DNA from: Listeria ivanovii subsp. ivanovii
GTDB taxonomy: Bacteria; Bacillota; Bacilli; Lactobacillales; Listeriaceae
DNA length: 64,000 bases
Direction of reading: 5' to 3'
Assembly (NCBI RefSeq): GCF_900187025.1
Contig: NZ_LT906478.1
Location: 1,534,001 to 1,598,000 of the forward strand
Within the stretch, counting starts at the first letter, position 1. Every line of letters starts with the position of its first letter. Position numbers and translations under genes: made by a program. This document shows, one piece after another, positions 10,842 through 21,688 of the stretch. The notes beneath the pieces were generated by a model that did not search any database, was not told where the DNA came from, and saw only the letters and a list, made by a program, of their open reading frames with translations.

Positions 10842-11870
10842 TTAATGAATAAACATCGCATCGCCAAAACTAAAGAATCGATATTGCTCTTCTACGGCAT
10901 GGTTATAGGCTGTTAAAATTTTATTTCGATCAGATAAAGCGGATACAAGCATAATTAATGTAGATTTTGGTAGATGGAAATTAGTAATTAAGGCATCTAC
11001 AGCTCGAAAGGTATATCCTGGTGAAATAAAAATATCTGTCCAACCAGATTCAGCTACTAAATTACCTTCATGACGACTCGCAATAGTTTCTAATGTTCTA
11101 ATGGAAGTAGTCCCTACTGCTACGACCTTTCCACCAGTTTCTTTTACTTGATTAATTCGTTCCGCAGCTTCTTCTGTCAAACGATAAAATTCGGAATGCA
11201 TTTTGTGATTCGCCGTATCTTCCACATCGACTGGACGGAAAGTTCCTAGTCCCACATGGAGCGTCACAAAAATAATTTCCACACCTTTTGCTTTCATTTT
11301 TCCCAGTAACTCTTCAGTAAAATGAAGTCCTGCTGTAGGTGCTGCTGCTGAACCATTTTCTTTCGCATAAACGGTTTGATAACGATTTTGGTCTGCTAGT
11401 TGTTCTTTAATATATGGAGGAAGCGGCATTTCGCCAAGTTGCTCTAAAACTTCATAGAAAATCCCTTCATAAGAAAACTCCAAAATGCGCCCACCGTGCT
11501 CTAGTTCTTCCAAGCAGATTGCTTTTAATGCGCCATCACCAAAAGTAATGGTCGCGCCTTGACGGATTCTTTTGGCTGGTTTAACTAAGGTTTCCCAAGC
11601 ATTTCCTTCTTTTTGTTTGAGTAGTAGCACTTCGATATGTGCACCTGTTTCGTCTTTTATCCCATGAAGTCTTGCTGGGAGAACACGTGTATCGTTTAAT
11701 ACTAGTGCATCCCCCTCATTCAAATAACCTAAAATATCTGTGAAGTGTTGGTCCTTTATTTCACCAGATGTTTTATCTAGCACCATTAATCGGCTGGATG
11801 TACGGTCAATTAATGGGGTTTGCGCAATTAATTTTTCTGGTAAGTCAAAATCAAAATCTTCTACTTTCAT
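10842..11870 (-). CDS. queA: S-adenosylmethionine:tRNA ribosyltransferase-isomerase QueA (342 aa)
   Basis: Transfers and isomerises the ribosyl group of SAM onto preQ1-tRNA to form epoxyqueuosine. Family signatures are [12 protein letters not shown] at the start, [13 protein letters not shown]-like sequence near residues 58-70, [14 protein letters not shown] near 175, [10 protein letters not shown] near 205, and [14 protein letters not shown] near 295. The start has GAGGT 8 bases upstream and lies only 3 bases after ruvB, so the ruvAB-queA genes form one operon. Confidence 0.97.
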   Translation of the reverse strand: MKVEDFDFDLPEKLIAQTPLIDRTSSRLMVLDKTSGEIKDQHFTDILGYLNEGDALVLNDTRVLPARLHGIKDETGAHIEVLLLKQKEGNAWETLVKPAKRIRQGATITFGDGALKAICLEELEHGGRILEFSYEGIFYEVLEQLGEMPLPPYIKEQLADQNRYQTVYAKENGSAAAPTAGLHFTEELLGKMKAKGVEIIFVTLHVGLGTFRPVDVEDTANHKMHSEFYRLTEEAAERINQVKETGGKVVAVGTTSIRTLETIASRHEGNLVAESGWTDIFISPGYTFRAVDALITNFHLPKSTLIMLVSALSDRNKILTAYNHAVEEQYRFFSFGDAMFIH

Positions 11871-11873
11871 GTT

Positions 11874-12881
11874 TTATACCTCTTTTTCATAACTTATTCC
11901 TAAATGTTGATAGGCGATTTCCGTTGCAATACGTCCTCTTGGGGTTCTTTGTAAAAAACCGATTTGGAGTAGATACGGCTCTTGCATATCTTCAATAGTT
12001 TCGCGCTCTTCACCAATACTCGCAGCGATAGTATCAAGACCAACTGGACCTCCTCTAAACGATTGTATGATTGTATGCAGTAATTTTTGGTCAATGGTAT
12101 CCAACCCTCTTGGATCAACTTGTAGTAAAGTAAGTGCTTCTTTCGCTAATATTTCTGTCACTGTCCCATTTCCTCTGACTTGAGCGAAATCACGGACGCG
12201 TTTTAATAAACGATTGGCAATCCGTGGGGTTCCCCTTGATCGTCTGGCAATTTCGCGAGCTCCTAAATCATCTATTTTTGTGTCTAAAATATTCGCTGTT
12301 CTAAGGACGATTTCAGTTAATTGTTCTTCCGTATAAAATTCCAAATGATCAATTACACCAAATCTATCCCGAAGTGGTGCTGATAATAGCCCTGCACGAG
12401 TAGTTGCACCAATTAGCGTAAATGGCGGTAAATCAAGCCGAACCGACCGTGCTGTTGGTCCTGTTCCAATCACAATATCCAAACAATAATCTTCCATTGC
12501 CGGGTATAAAACTTCTTCAATTACTCGTGATAATCGATGAATCTCATCAATAAATAAGACATCACCTGGTTCCAAACTGGTTAAAATGGTTGCCAAATCC
12601 CCAGGCCTTTCAATTGCTGGCCCACTTGTAGTTTTGATTTGACTACCCATTTCGGAAGCAATCACCATCGCCAAGGTTGTTTTGCCAAGTCCTGGTGGTC
12701 CGTATAAGAGAACATGATCTAATGCTTCATTTCGAAGTGTAGCAGCTTCAATAAAAACAGTTAAATTATTTTTCACTTTATCTTGCCCGATATATTGTGA
12801 AAGGGTCTGTGGCCGCAAACTAGTTTCAAAAGATACTTCTTCTGAGTCTACCGTTTCACTTGAAATAATTCGTTCATCCAT
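11874..12881 (-). CDS. ruvB: Holliday junction branch-migration ATPase RuvB (335 aa)
   Basis: AAA+ motor ring that, with RuvA, drives branch migration of Holliday junctions. Walker A is [11 protein letters not shown] (about residues 60-70), Walker B is LFIDEIHRL (about 109-117), and sensor 1 and arginine-finger regions include GATTRAG (about 158-164). The C-terminal winged helix includes [10 protein letters not shown]. Length is typical. The gene starts 15 bases after ruvA. Confidence 0.97.
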   Translation of the reverse strand: MDERIISSETVDSEEVSFETSLRPQTLSQYIGQDKVKNNLTVFIEAATLRNEALDHVLLYGPPGLGKTTLAMVIASEMGSQIKTTSGPAIERPGDLATILTSLEPGDVLFIDEIHRLSRVIEEVLYPAMEDYCLDIVIGTGPTARSVRLDLPPFTLIGATTRAGLLSAPLRDRFGVIDHLEFYTEEQLTEIVLRTANILDTKIDDLGAREIARRSRGTPRIANRLLKRVRDFAQVRGNGTVTEILAKEALTLLQVDPRGLDTIDQKLLHTIIQSFRGGPVGLDTIAASIGEERETIEDMQEPYLLQIGFLQRTPRGRIATEIAYQHLGISYEKEV

Positions 12882-12896
12882 GCCACAAGCTCCTCT

Positions 12897-13502
12897 CTAT
12901 TTTGTCATTAATTTGAGTGCTAACTTGATATAGGCATCACTCGTTAAGTTTTCTTCTTTAACTAATTTTGGTATTACTTTTTTTAATTCTCTAGAGCTAT
13001 AACCAAGTGCTTCTAAAGCTAAAACCGCTTCTTCTAATGCCGGCACAAGCCCACTGACGATATCATTTTCTGGTGCATTATAAACGATTTCACTTGTTAC
13101 CACATCCGCTAATTTCCCTTTTAAATCAAGAATAATTTGGCGTGCTGTTTTTTTGCCTACACTTGGAAATTTTGTCAAATAGACATCATCTTCTGACTCA
13201 ATTGCGGTAATTAAAGGCACCACATCCCCGGAAGCAATAATAGCAAGCGCGCTCTTAGGCCCAATTCCAGAAACACTTAGTAATTTTTTAAATAAATAAC
13301 GTTCTTCTGTTGATTGAAAGCCAAAAAGCGAAATATTGTCTTCCCGAACATGTTGATATAAAAATACTTGTGTCTCTGTTCCTTCTAAGCGCTGAAAGGA
13401 AAACGGGTTTCCTGTAATGATTTGATAACCAATTTGTCCAGTTTCGACAACAATATATTCTGGTGTAATCGTCGTGATAATTCCTTTTATGTAATCGTAC
13501 AA
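12897..13502 (-). CDS. ruvA: Holliday junction DNA helicase subunit RuvA (201 aa)
   Basis: Tetrameric junction-binding protein that loads RuvB. The N-terminal OB domain begins [11 protein letters not shown] and includes [12 protein letters not shown]; two helix-hairpin-helix motifs follow ([11 protein letters not shown] and [12 protein letters not shown], about residues 78-125). A C-terminal RuvB-binding domain with [13 protein letters not shown] ends the protein. The start codon is a TTG at 13502, with GGGG nine bases upstream; no better ATG is present. It is first in the ruvAB-queA-tgt-yajC string. Confidence 0.95.
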   Translation of the reverse strand: MYDYIKGIITTITPEYIVVETGQIGYQIITGNPFSFQRLEGTETQVFLYQHVREDNISLFGFQSTEERYLFKKLLSVSGIGPKSALAIIASGDVVPLITAIESEDDVYLTKFPSVGKKTARQIILDLKGKLADVVTSEIVYNAPENDIVSGLVPALEEAVLALEALGYSSRELKKVIPKLVKEENLTSDAYIKLALKLMTK

Positions 13503-13626
13503 TTTTTTCGTCCCCTTTTCGTTTCACGTCATACATTATATGATAGCATAAAATGGAACATCTGTACTAGTTTTTGTTAATAAAAGAAATCGCTCAACTT
13601 GTTTACATAATATAATTATTGTCATC

Positions 13627-14562
13627 TTATAACGATTGGATATTTTCTTTAATAACCTCGATAGAATGATTAAATGCTTTTTGCTCTTCGGCATTTAGCT
13701 TTAAAGAGATAATTTCTTTTACGCCGTCTTGACTCAAAACAGCTGGCACACCAATCGCAAGGCCGCTTTGGCCGTATTCACCGTCAAGAATGCAAGACAC
13801 AGTTAAGGCGCGCTGACTACCGCTGAATATATGACGACAGATTTCAACAATTGTTCCAGCAATTCCATACTCGGTACAGCCTTTTTGATGATAAATTTCG
13901 AAACCGGTATCACGCGCAATCTCACCAATTTTTTTTAAGTCAAGGGAAAGCCCAAGTTTTTCCATACTATATTCATTGACAGGCTTCCCATAAATGGATG
14001 AATGTGACCAAACTGGAAATTGGGAATCCCCATGTTCTCCAAGAATAAACGCATCAATACTTTGAGCAGCAATATCCAACTTCTCTGCTAATAAACGACG
14101 CAATCTCGTTGTATCAAGCCAAACCCCTGTTCCAAGCACTCGCTCTCTTGGTAGTCCTGAAAGCTTCCATACTTGATACGTAATAATATCGCAAGGATTC
14201 GTTGCAATTAGGAAAATCCCTTTAAAGCCACCTTTCATCATTTCAGGAATGATACTACCAACTATTCTGGAAGTGCTCTTCAGTTCATCCAATCTTGTTT
14301 GCCCTTCCTTAAGTGGTCCTGCTGTTACTGTGATAACGGCAATATCTACATCTGCGCAATCCCTTGCCTCACGAACAGAAATATCCATTTTCCCAGGCAT
14401 AAACGCTGCTGCATCTGCTAAATCTTTCCTGTTTCCTTCGACACGCTCTTTATTTAAATCCACCAGAATTAATTCTTCTATAAATTTTTGATTTACAAAG
14501 GCATGTGCGGCGGCTGAACCTACATTACCTGCTCCAATAATCATAACTTTACGTGATTTCAT
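13627..14562 (-). CDS. Divergent L-lactate dehydrogenase-family protein (311 aa)
   Basis: NAD-dependent 2-hydroxyacid dehydrogenase of the LDH/MDH fold. The Rossmann motif IIGAGNVGSAAA (8-19) is intact, as are the catalytic residues: Arg90 in the active-site loop, the Asp150/Arg153 pair in LDTTRLRR, and His177 in GEHGDSQ. The substrate loop after Ala81-Gly82 is one residue shorter than in true LDH and lacks the specificity glutamine (Gln102). Its substrate is therefore uncertain; L-2-hydroxyisocaproate-type dehydrogenases are another match. Listeria genomes carry better LDH candidates elsewhere. It sits between yebC's terminator and ruvA with a strong AGGAGG. Confidence 0.85.
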   Translation of the reverse strand: MKSRKVMIIGAGNVGSAAAHAFVNQKFIEELILVDLNKERVEGNRKDLADAAAFMPGKMDISVREARDCADVDIAVITVTAGPLKEGQTRLDELKSTSRIVGSIIPEMMKGGFKGIFLIATNPCDIITYQVWKLSGLPRERVLGTGVWLDTTRLRRLLAEKLDIAAQSIDAFILGEHGDSQFPVWSHSSIYGKPVNEYSMEKLGLSLDLKKIGEIARDTGFEIYHQKGCTEYGIAGTIVEICRHIFSGSQRALTVSCILDGEYGQSGLAIGVPAVLSQDGVKEIISLKLNAEEQKAFNHSIEVIKENIQSL

Positions 14563-14587
14563 TTTTGTTCCTCCTACTTATTCATAT

Positions 14588-14628
14588 AAAACACCCCAAT
14601 TCGGATTTTTTCGGAAAGGGGTGTGTTT
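14588..14628 (-). terminator. Terminator of yebC
   Basis: Complementary segments at 14588-14597 and 14618-14628 with an inner TTCGG/CCGAA pairing form a long stem. On the minus strand the outer arm ends in TTTT. It lies just after the yebC stop and only about 25 bases before the ldh-like start, so that gene may depend partly on read-through. Confidence 0.75.
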
Positions 14629-14633
14629 AGCGC

Positions 14634-15359
14634 CTAATTTATTTCTGCATTAGTATAAACTTCTTGTACGTCATCATCTTCTTCTAATGCTTCCAACATT
14701 TTATCAAATTGTGTTTTATTATTTCCCGCAATCTCATTATATACGGTTGGAAACATCGATAATTCTGCTGTTGCAAAGGTGTATCCAGCGGCTTGTAAGG
14801 TATCTTTCACTTCGGAAAAGGCTCCAGGATCTGTAAAAATTTCAAATACATCTTCACTAACTTCCACATCATCTGCGCCAGCCTCTATCGCTTCTAGCAT
14901 AAATTCTTCTTCATCGACAGTTAAGTCTTCTCGTAAAATCACTAAGTAGCCTTTACGATCAAACATATAACTAACGCTTCCGGTTTCTCCTAAGCTACCA
15001 CCATTTTTATTAAACGCTACACGAACATTCGTACTTGTTCGGTTTTTATTATCTGTAAGCGTATGGACTAAAACTGCAATCCCACCTGGGGCATAACCTT
15101 CATAGGTTACTTCATCGTAATTTTCTCCATTTGTGTTACCAGCTGCTTTATCAATCGCTCGTTTAATATTGTCATTTGGCATATTTACAGCTTTGGCTTT
15201 ATCCATTACTAACCGAAGTGACGGATTCAGATTTGGATCAGGACCTTTTTTGGCTGCAACAAAAATTTCTCTCGCTAACTTCTGAAATACTTTGGAACGC
15301 TTGGAATCTTGTGCATTTTTACGGCCTTGAATATTATTCCACTTTGAATGTCCTGACAT
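14634..15359 (-). CDS. YebC/PmpR-family protein (241 aa)
   Basis: Member of the widespread YebC family. Members were first described as DNA-binding transcription regulators, and more recently some have been linked to relief of ribosome stalling; which role applies here cannot be told. Signatures are [18 protein letters not shown] at the N-terminus, [11 protein letters not shown] (about 39-49), [18 protein letters not shown] (about 119-136) and an acidic C-terminal end. The start is the ATG at 15359 with AGGAG 8 bases upstream; the in-frame GTG three codons earlier belongs to the ribosome site. Confidence 0.93.
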   Translation of the reverse strand: MSGHSKWNNIQGRKNAQDSKRSKVFQKLAREIFVAAKKGPDPNLNPSLRLVMDKAKAVNMPNDNIKRAIDKAAGNTNGENYDEVTYEGYAPGGIAVLVHTLTDNKNRTSTNVRVAFNKNGGSLGETGSVSYMFDRKGYLVILREDLTVDEEEFMLEAIEAGADDVEVSEDVFEIFTDPGAFSEVKDTLQAAGYTFATAELSMFPTVYNEIAGNNKTQFDKMLEALEEDDDVQEVYTNAEIN

Positions 15360-15401
15360 CTGTTTCACTCCTTTTAGTTTTAGTAAAGCTTTTCTCTTAG
15401 A

Positions 15402-15430
15402 ATTTTAACGTAAAAGTGGACTATTCGCAA
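15402..15430 (-). promoter_or_regulatory. SigA-type promoter of yebC
   Basis: Minus-strand TTGCGA (complement of 15425-15430), a 17-base spacer, and TAAAAT (complement of 15402-15407). It is placed about 45 bases upstream of the yebC start, on top of the pheA terminator. Confidence 0.65.
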
Positions 15431-15461
15431 CAAAAAAAGTTACCGCAGCTAGTGCGATAAC
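15431..15461 (-). terminator. Terminator of pheA
   Basis: Nine-base arms at 15439-15447 and 15453-15461 (one G-U) are followed on the minus strand by seven T. It lies 8 bases after the pheA stop. Confidence 0.88.
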
Positions 15462-15468
15462 CCTTGAT

Positions 15469-16317
15469 TTACGTTGTTTGCAACCGGTGAACATGATATG
15501 TCCCTAGTTTATTAGCCGTACCGCCTAGAAGTGTAATTTCATCCAGTGCATTGGTCACGAGTGTTTCTTTCCCTTCTGAAAGTACATCGATTAAGAAAAA
15601 ATATTCACCAAGAGAAGTTTTAAGCGGTCTTGATTCAATTTTACTTAAATCAATATCACGCCAAGCAAAAGTTGATAATACTTTATGTAACGCACCCGGC
15701 ATATTATTAGGTAGGATAACCGAAATAGATGTTTTTTCTTCTTCTTTTGGTAATAAAATCGATACTGGTTTACGACTTAAAACAAAAAATCTTGTTTGAT
15801 TGAGTTCTAAGTCTTGCGCATCTTCTTTGACGATTTCAAGTCCATACTCAGCAGCTGCCATCCGAGGTGCAATTGCTGCAACAAGTTCGCTAGGATTATT
15901 GCTAACCCATTTCGCGGCATAAGCAGTAGAAGGCGTTACTTCCCGCTCTACTCCATATAACTCAGCCTGTAAAAAAGTATGACACTGCGCTAAAGCTTGT
16001 GGATGTGACATCACTTTTTGGACAGACCTCCAAGAATCAGCATGTGCTGGGTGAACCATTAAATGCTGCGCTATTGGTAAAACAATTTCCGCCACAACAG
16101 GAACACTTGAAAAATGAAATAAATAATCCAGCGTGATATTGACACTTCCCTCAATCGTATTTTCAATCGGAACAACTGCCACATCTACTTCTTCTTTTTC
16201 AATGGACATAATACAATCTGGAATGGTACTTTTCGCAATCATTTTCTCTTTCGGAAAAGCATTTGCTGCCGCTGCATGTGTGAAAGAAGCTGCTGGGCCT
16301 AAATAAGCAATTTTCAT
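15469..16317 (-). CDS. pheA: Prephenate dehydratase (282 aa)
   Basis: Converts prephenate to phenylpyruvate, the committed step to phenylalanine. The catalytic domain starts AYLGPAASFTH and contains VPIENTIEGSVN (about 55-66) and the catalytic TRF motif in NQTRFFVL (about 172-179). A C-terminal ACT domain binds phenylalanine for feedback inhibition, with the ESRP motif in KIESRPLK. There is no chorismate mutase domain, so it is the monofunctional form. The start is the ATG at 16317; a TTG two codons earlier lies too close to the GGAGA ribosome site. In Bacillus subtilis pheB lies between obg and pheA; that gene is absent here. Confidence 0.95.
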   Translation of the reverse strand: MKIAYLGPAASFTHAAAANAFPKEKMIAKSTIPDCIMSIEKEEVDVAVVPIENTIEGSVNITLDYLFHFSSVPVVAEIVLPIAQHLMVHPAHADSWRSVQKVMSHPQALAQCHTFLQAELYGVEREVTPSTAYAAKWVSNNPSELVAAIAPRMAAAEYGLEIVKEDAQDLELNQTRFFVLSRKPVSILLPKEEEKTSISVILPNNMPGALHKVLSTFAWRDIDLSKIESRPLKTSLGEYFFLIDVLSEGKETLVTNALDEITLLGGTANKLGTYHVHRLQTT

Positions 16318-16345
16318 TTTCAACTCTCCTTTTTGTTATAGTTAG

Positions 16346-16378
16346 GAAAAAAGCGTGTGCCAAATGAATGGCACAGCA
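16346..16378 (-). terminator. Terminator of obg
   Basis: Perfect 7-base arms at 16356-16362 and 16369-16375, followed on the minus strand by a T run (complement of about 16346-16352). It lies directly after the obg stop. Confidence 0.8.
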
Positions 16379-16384
16379 CTTTGT

Positions 16385-17674
16385 TTAGTCCATAAATTCA
16401 AATTCATAATCAAGCAGACGTACAATATCCCCGTCTTTAGCGCCGCGTTTTCGAAGGGCTTCATCTACACCCATCGCGCGAAGTTGACGTGCAAAACGGC
16501 TAATAGACGCATCTCTTTCAAAGTTTGTCATCGTGAATAAGCGTTCGATTTTCGTTCCGCTCAACACAAAAGTGCCATCTGGTTCTCTTGTAATTTCGAA
16601 GTCAGGCTCTTCCGCAACATATTTATAAAGAACCGTATCTTCATCTTCTTGTTCCAAAATTTCGTTAAGTGGAAATTCTGGTGTTGTTTCTAATTTATCT
16701 GCAATAGCAAGAAGCAATTCGCGTAGCCCCGTTTTCGTTACTGCCGAAATTGGGAATACCGGAATATCTTCATTAATTTTAGTTTTAAATTCTTTTAAAT
16801 TTTCTTCCGCATCGGGCATATCCATTTTGTTAGCAACAATGATTTGCGGACGTTCCATTAAGCGCAAATTATATTGTTCTAGTTCATTATTAATTGCCAC
16901 GTAATCATCAAATGGTATGCGTCCTTCTGAACCAGACATGTCAATTACATGGACAATAACGCGTGTTCTTTCGATATGGCGCAAGAATTGATGGCCTAAA
17001 CCGACACCTTGACTTGCCCCTTCAATTAGTCCTGGTAAATCCGCCATAACAAAACTACGACCATCACCGGCATCTACCATTCCTAAATTAGGAACAATTG
17101 TTGTAAAGTGATATGCCGCAATTTTAGGTCTTGCTGCCGATACTACGGATAATAACGTTGATTTCCCAACACTCGGGAAGCCAACTAAACCAACATCTGC
17201 TAGTACTTTAAGTTCTAATTGCACATTTCTTTCTTGACCTGGCTCTCCGTTTTCGGAAAGTTCAGGAGCAGGGTTAGCGGGGGTTGCAAAACGTTTATTT
17301 CCGCGCCCACCACGTCCAGCTTTTGCAATAACCGCACGCTGACCATGAGCTACTAAATCGGCAATTATTTCGCCAGTATCAATATCTTTTACAATCGTTC
17401 CTTGTGGTACCTTCACGACTAAATCTTGTGCCCCGCGGCCATGCATACTTTTACTCATGCCATGCTCACCATGCTCTGCTTTGAAAATTCGTTTAAAACG
17501 AAAATCTACTAACGTCCGCAAACCTTCATCAACAACAAACACAACGTCTGCACCTTTACCACCGTCGCCTCCAGCAGGACCACCGTTTGGTACAAATTTC
17601 TCGCGACGGAATGCCACCATACCGTCCCCACCATTACCAGCTTTCACATAAATCTTAACCTGATCTACAAACAT
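16385..17674 (-). CDS. obg: GTPase Obg/ObgE (429 aa)
   Basis: Essential GTPase tied to 50S ribosome assembly and stress signalling; it binds (p)ppGpp in relatives. The glycine-rich Obg domain comes first ([17 protein letters not shown], about residues 9-25). The G domain follows, with P-loop [11 protein letters not shown] (about 165-175), switch [15 protein letters not shown] near 282 and SAVTKTG near 310. The Bacillota-type OCT domain closes the protein (about 350-429). The start is the ATG at 17674, 11 bases after GGGAG; 21 extra upstream residues are not supported. Confidence 0.96.
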   Translation of the reverse strand: MFVDQVKIYVKAGNGGDGMVAFRREKFVPNGGPAGGDGGKGADVVFVVDEGLRTLVDFRFKRIFKAEHGEHGMSKSMHGRGAQDLVVKVPQGTIVKDIDTGEIIADLVAHGQRAVIAKAGRGGRGNKRFATPANPAPELSENGEPGQERNVQLELKVLADVGLVGFPSVGKSTLLSVVSAARPKIAAYHFTTIVPNLGMVDAGDGRSFVMADLPGLIEGASQGVGLGHQFLRHIERTRVIVHVIDMSGSEGRIPFDDYVAINNELEQYNLRLMERPQIIVANKMDMPDAEENLKEFKTKINEDIPVFPISAVTKTGLRELLLAIADKLETTPEFPLNEILEQEDEDTVLYKYVAEEPDFEITREPDGTFVLSGTKIERLFTMTNFERDASISRFARQLRAMGVDEALRKRGAKDGDIVRLLDYEFEFMD

Positions 17675-17714
17675 AATTTTTTTATTCTCCCGTTCCTTAA
17701 AAGTCTTATCTTTC

Positions 17715-17744
17715 ATTATAACGAATAAACTATGCATCTGTCAC
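17715..17744 (-). promoter_or_regulatory. SigA-type promoter of obg
   Basis: Minus-strand GTGACA (complement of 17739-17744), an 18-base spacer, and a perfect TATAAT (complement of 17715-17720), about 40 bases upstream of the obg ATG. Confidence 0.7.
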
Positions 17745-17783
17745 TATATTTATTTTTTATTTTTAGTAAACACATGAAAAAAC

Positions 17784-17811
17784 GCGCCAAATGAGTTTGT
17801 TCATTTGGCGC
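17784..17811. terminator. Terminator of glpFK
   Basis: Perfect 11-base arms at 17784-17794 and 17801-17811, with A runs on the left and T runs on the right, giving a terminator in either direction. It lies 12 bases after the glpK stop. Confidence 0.9.
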
Positions 17812-17823
17812 ATTTTTACGATA

Positions 17824-20209
<2,386 letters not shown>

Positions 20210-20292
20210 TTTTTCCAACTCCTTCTTCTTGCTTATTTGTAGCACCGGAATTTTCCTTTACTAGTCCCCTTACATTCCGATTATCAATTAAC

Positions 20293-20356
20293 TTCAAAAA
20301 AAGAATGACAATCAAAACTTAGGCAAACTAGTGCCTTGCATCGTTTCGATTGTCAT
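20293..20356 (-). promoter_or_regulatory. GlpP-type antitermination leader of glpFK
   Basis: A long inverted repeat, with arms 20305-20318 and 20343-20356 (one mismatch) plus an inner GGCA/TGCC stem. On the minus strand it is followed by seven T (complement of 20295-20301). It lies between the promoter and glpF, so it would stop transcription before the gene. This is the arrangement of Bacillus subtilis glpD and glpFK leaders, where GlpP with glycerol-3-phosphate prevents termination. GlpP itself is not encoded in the window. Confidence 0.75.
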
Positions 20357-20389
20357 CTCTTCTCCTGACATGTTAATTAACTTGAGTCT

Positions 20390-20418
20390 ATTTAACCATA
20401 CCAAGAAAACGCTGTCAA
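20390..20418 (-). promoter_or_regulatory. glpFK promoter with overlapping cre-like site
   Basis: Minus-strand TTGACA (complement of 20413-20418), a 17-base spacer, and TTAAAT (complement of 20390-20395). The complement of 20404-20417 reads TGACAGCGTTTTCT and matches the CcpA cre consensus TGWAANCGNTNWCA at 12 of 14 positions. It overlaps the -35 box, which predicts repression by CcpA on preferred sugars. Confidence 0.7.
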
Positions 20419-20541
20419 TCAAACGACTTGTCCCATTTTTCACAATGTATGTATCTTTATCTGCTTCTTTACTTCTACCCCAATTTAAAAGTTTTCTAAC
20501 CCCGATTATAAGAATTTTTTTCACAAAGAAAGGCAAATAAA

Positions 20542-20565
20542 AAAACCGCCACAAGTGACGGTTTT
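20542..20565 (-). terminator. Terminator of the rplU-prp-rpmA operon
   Basis: GC-rich inverted repeat (about 20543-20552 and 20556-20565) whose coding-strand end runs into seven T. It begins 11 bases after the rpmA stop. Confidence 0.85.
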
Positions 20566-20576
20566 AATTAGTCTTA

Positions 20577-20867
20577 TTAAGCTTCTTGCACTTCAGGATA
20601 AACGCTAACTTTTTTCTTGTCGCGTCCCATACGTTCAAAACGTACAACGCCATCCGTTTTAGCAAATAAAGTATCATCGCCGCCACGTCCTACGTTAGTT
20701 CCTGGATAGATTTTAGTACCACGTTGACGGTAAAGGATAGATCCACCAGTAACAAATTGTCCGTCCGCACGTTTTGCACCTAATCGTTTAGATTCAGAGT
20801 CACGTCCGTTAGAAGTCGAACCGCCACCCTTTTTGTGCGCAAAATGTTGAATATCAAATTTTAACAT
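20577..20867 (-). CDS. rpmA: 50S ribosomal protein L27, with cleavable N-terminal extension (96 aa)
   Basis: Basic ribosomal protein whose N-terminus reaches the peptidyl-transferase centre. The family core [14 protein letters not shown] and [20 protein letters not shown] are present. As in other Bacillota there is an N-terminal extension, [10 protein letters not shown], which must be removed after Ala10 before the His-Lys-Lys-Gly start. The expected protease, Prp, is encoded directly upstream. Rib site AGGAGG precedes the ATG. Confidence 0.97.
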
Positions 20868-20880
20868 GAAATTCCACCTC

Positions 20881-21198
20881 CTATTTGGAGTTAATTTTTA
20901 TATGATCAGGATAGCTGTACGCTAATGACCTTAGTTGATTTTCCATCCCTGTAAGCAAGATTTGAACCACTTCATCTCCAACAAAATCAGCAGGTACAGA
21001 ATAGTGAAGGTAACCCTCATCCTCTTCTATCACAGGTTCAAAGTCACGCACTTCCGAAATAGCATTCACCATACCAAAAGCAATTGACGAAGCACCTGCA
21101 CAAACCAAATCACTACCATGTTCGGCAAAATCGGCATGTCCACTCATCGTAAAAGAAATTATTTGATTTTTTTCTCGCAAAACATCGACTTGAATCAT
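20881..21198 (-). CDS. prp: Ribosomal-processing cysteine protease Prp (105 aa)
   Basis: Cleaves the N-terminal extension of L27. The family motif [18 protein letters not shown] is visible with the catalytic pair His21 and Cys33 (His22/Cys34 in the Staphylococcus aureus enzyme). Length is typical of the DUF464/Prp family. It lies between rplU and rpmA, the conserved arrangement, with gaps of 13 and 26 bases, so enzyme and substrate are made from one mRNA. Confidence 0.95.
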
Positions 21199-21224
21199 TT
21201 GTTTCGTCCTTTCGTCCTTTCAAA

Positions 21225-21533
21225 TTAAGCATTGATTGCATCAATAGTTAATTTTGTGTAAGGTTGACGATGACCTTGTTTTTTGTGGTAGTTCTTTTTC
21301 GGTTTATATTTATAAACTGTCAATTTTTTCGCACGGCCTTGTTTTTCAACTTTAGCTGTTACAGTTGCTCCTTCCACGAATGGAACGCCAACTTTAGCGG
21401 AATCTCCGCCTACGAATAGAACTTTGTCAAAAGTAACAACATCACCAACTTCACCTGCTAATTTCTCAACATAGATTTCTTGGCCTGCTTCTACTTTGAT
21501 TTGTTTCCCACCTGTTTCAATAATTGCGTACAT
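21225..21533 (-). CDS. rplU: 50S ribosomal protein L21 (102 aa)
   Basis: 23S rRNA-binding protein of the large subunit. It begins [17 protein letters not shown] and has the basic C-terminal [18 protein letters not shown] that matches the L21 signature. Usual length. First gene of rplU-prp-rpmA and preceded by the L21 leader, which in Bacillota represses the operon when L21 is in excess. Confidence 0.97.
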   Translation of the reverse strand: MYAIIETGGKQIKVEAGQEIYVEKLAGEVGDVVTFDKVLFVGGDSAKVGVPFVEGATVTAKVEKQGRAKKLTVYKYKPKKNYHKKQGHRQPYTKLTIDAINA

Positions 21534-21539
21534 ACTTGC

Positions 21540-21640
21540 ACCTCCTCATATACTAAGACTCGCCATCACAGGGGATTCGCGGTTGCAAATACTTGACCCA
21601 GCTCTGTGCGGTTGTAGCTTGGTGCGCTACAAACATAACA
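21540..21640 (-). promoter_or_regulatory. L21 (rplU) autoregulatory mRNA leader
   Basis: About 100 bases between the promoter and the rplU ribosome site. It holds a strong hairpin with 7-base arms at 21612-21618 and 21625-21631, followed by GC-rich pairing regions down to the AGGAGG. Position, length and structure match the L21 leader RNA family of Bacillota. I could not fold it, so the pairings beyond the first hairpin are not verified. Confidence 0.7.
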
Positions 21641-21645
21641 GTAAA

Positions 21646-21675
21646 ATGATAGCATAAAGAAGTCACTACTGTCAA
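21646..21675 (-). promoter_or_regulatory. Promoter of rplU-prp-rpmA
   Basis: Minus-strand TTGACA (complement of 21670-21675), an 18-base spacer ending in TGC, and TATCAT (complement of 21646-21651). This is a near-consensus -35 with an extended -10, as expected for a ribosomal-protein operon. Confidence 0.8.
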
Positions 21676-21688
21676 TCAAATATTCATT

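Noticed and set aside
20312-20554. 80-codon minus-strand open frame between rpmA and glpF
   Set aside because: It runs from the rpmA terminator through the glpF promoter and into the leader stem-loop; the sequence is explained by these elements and the peptide has no recognisable features.
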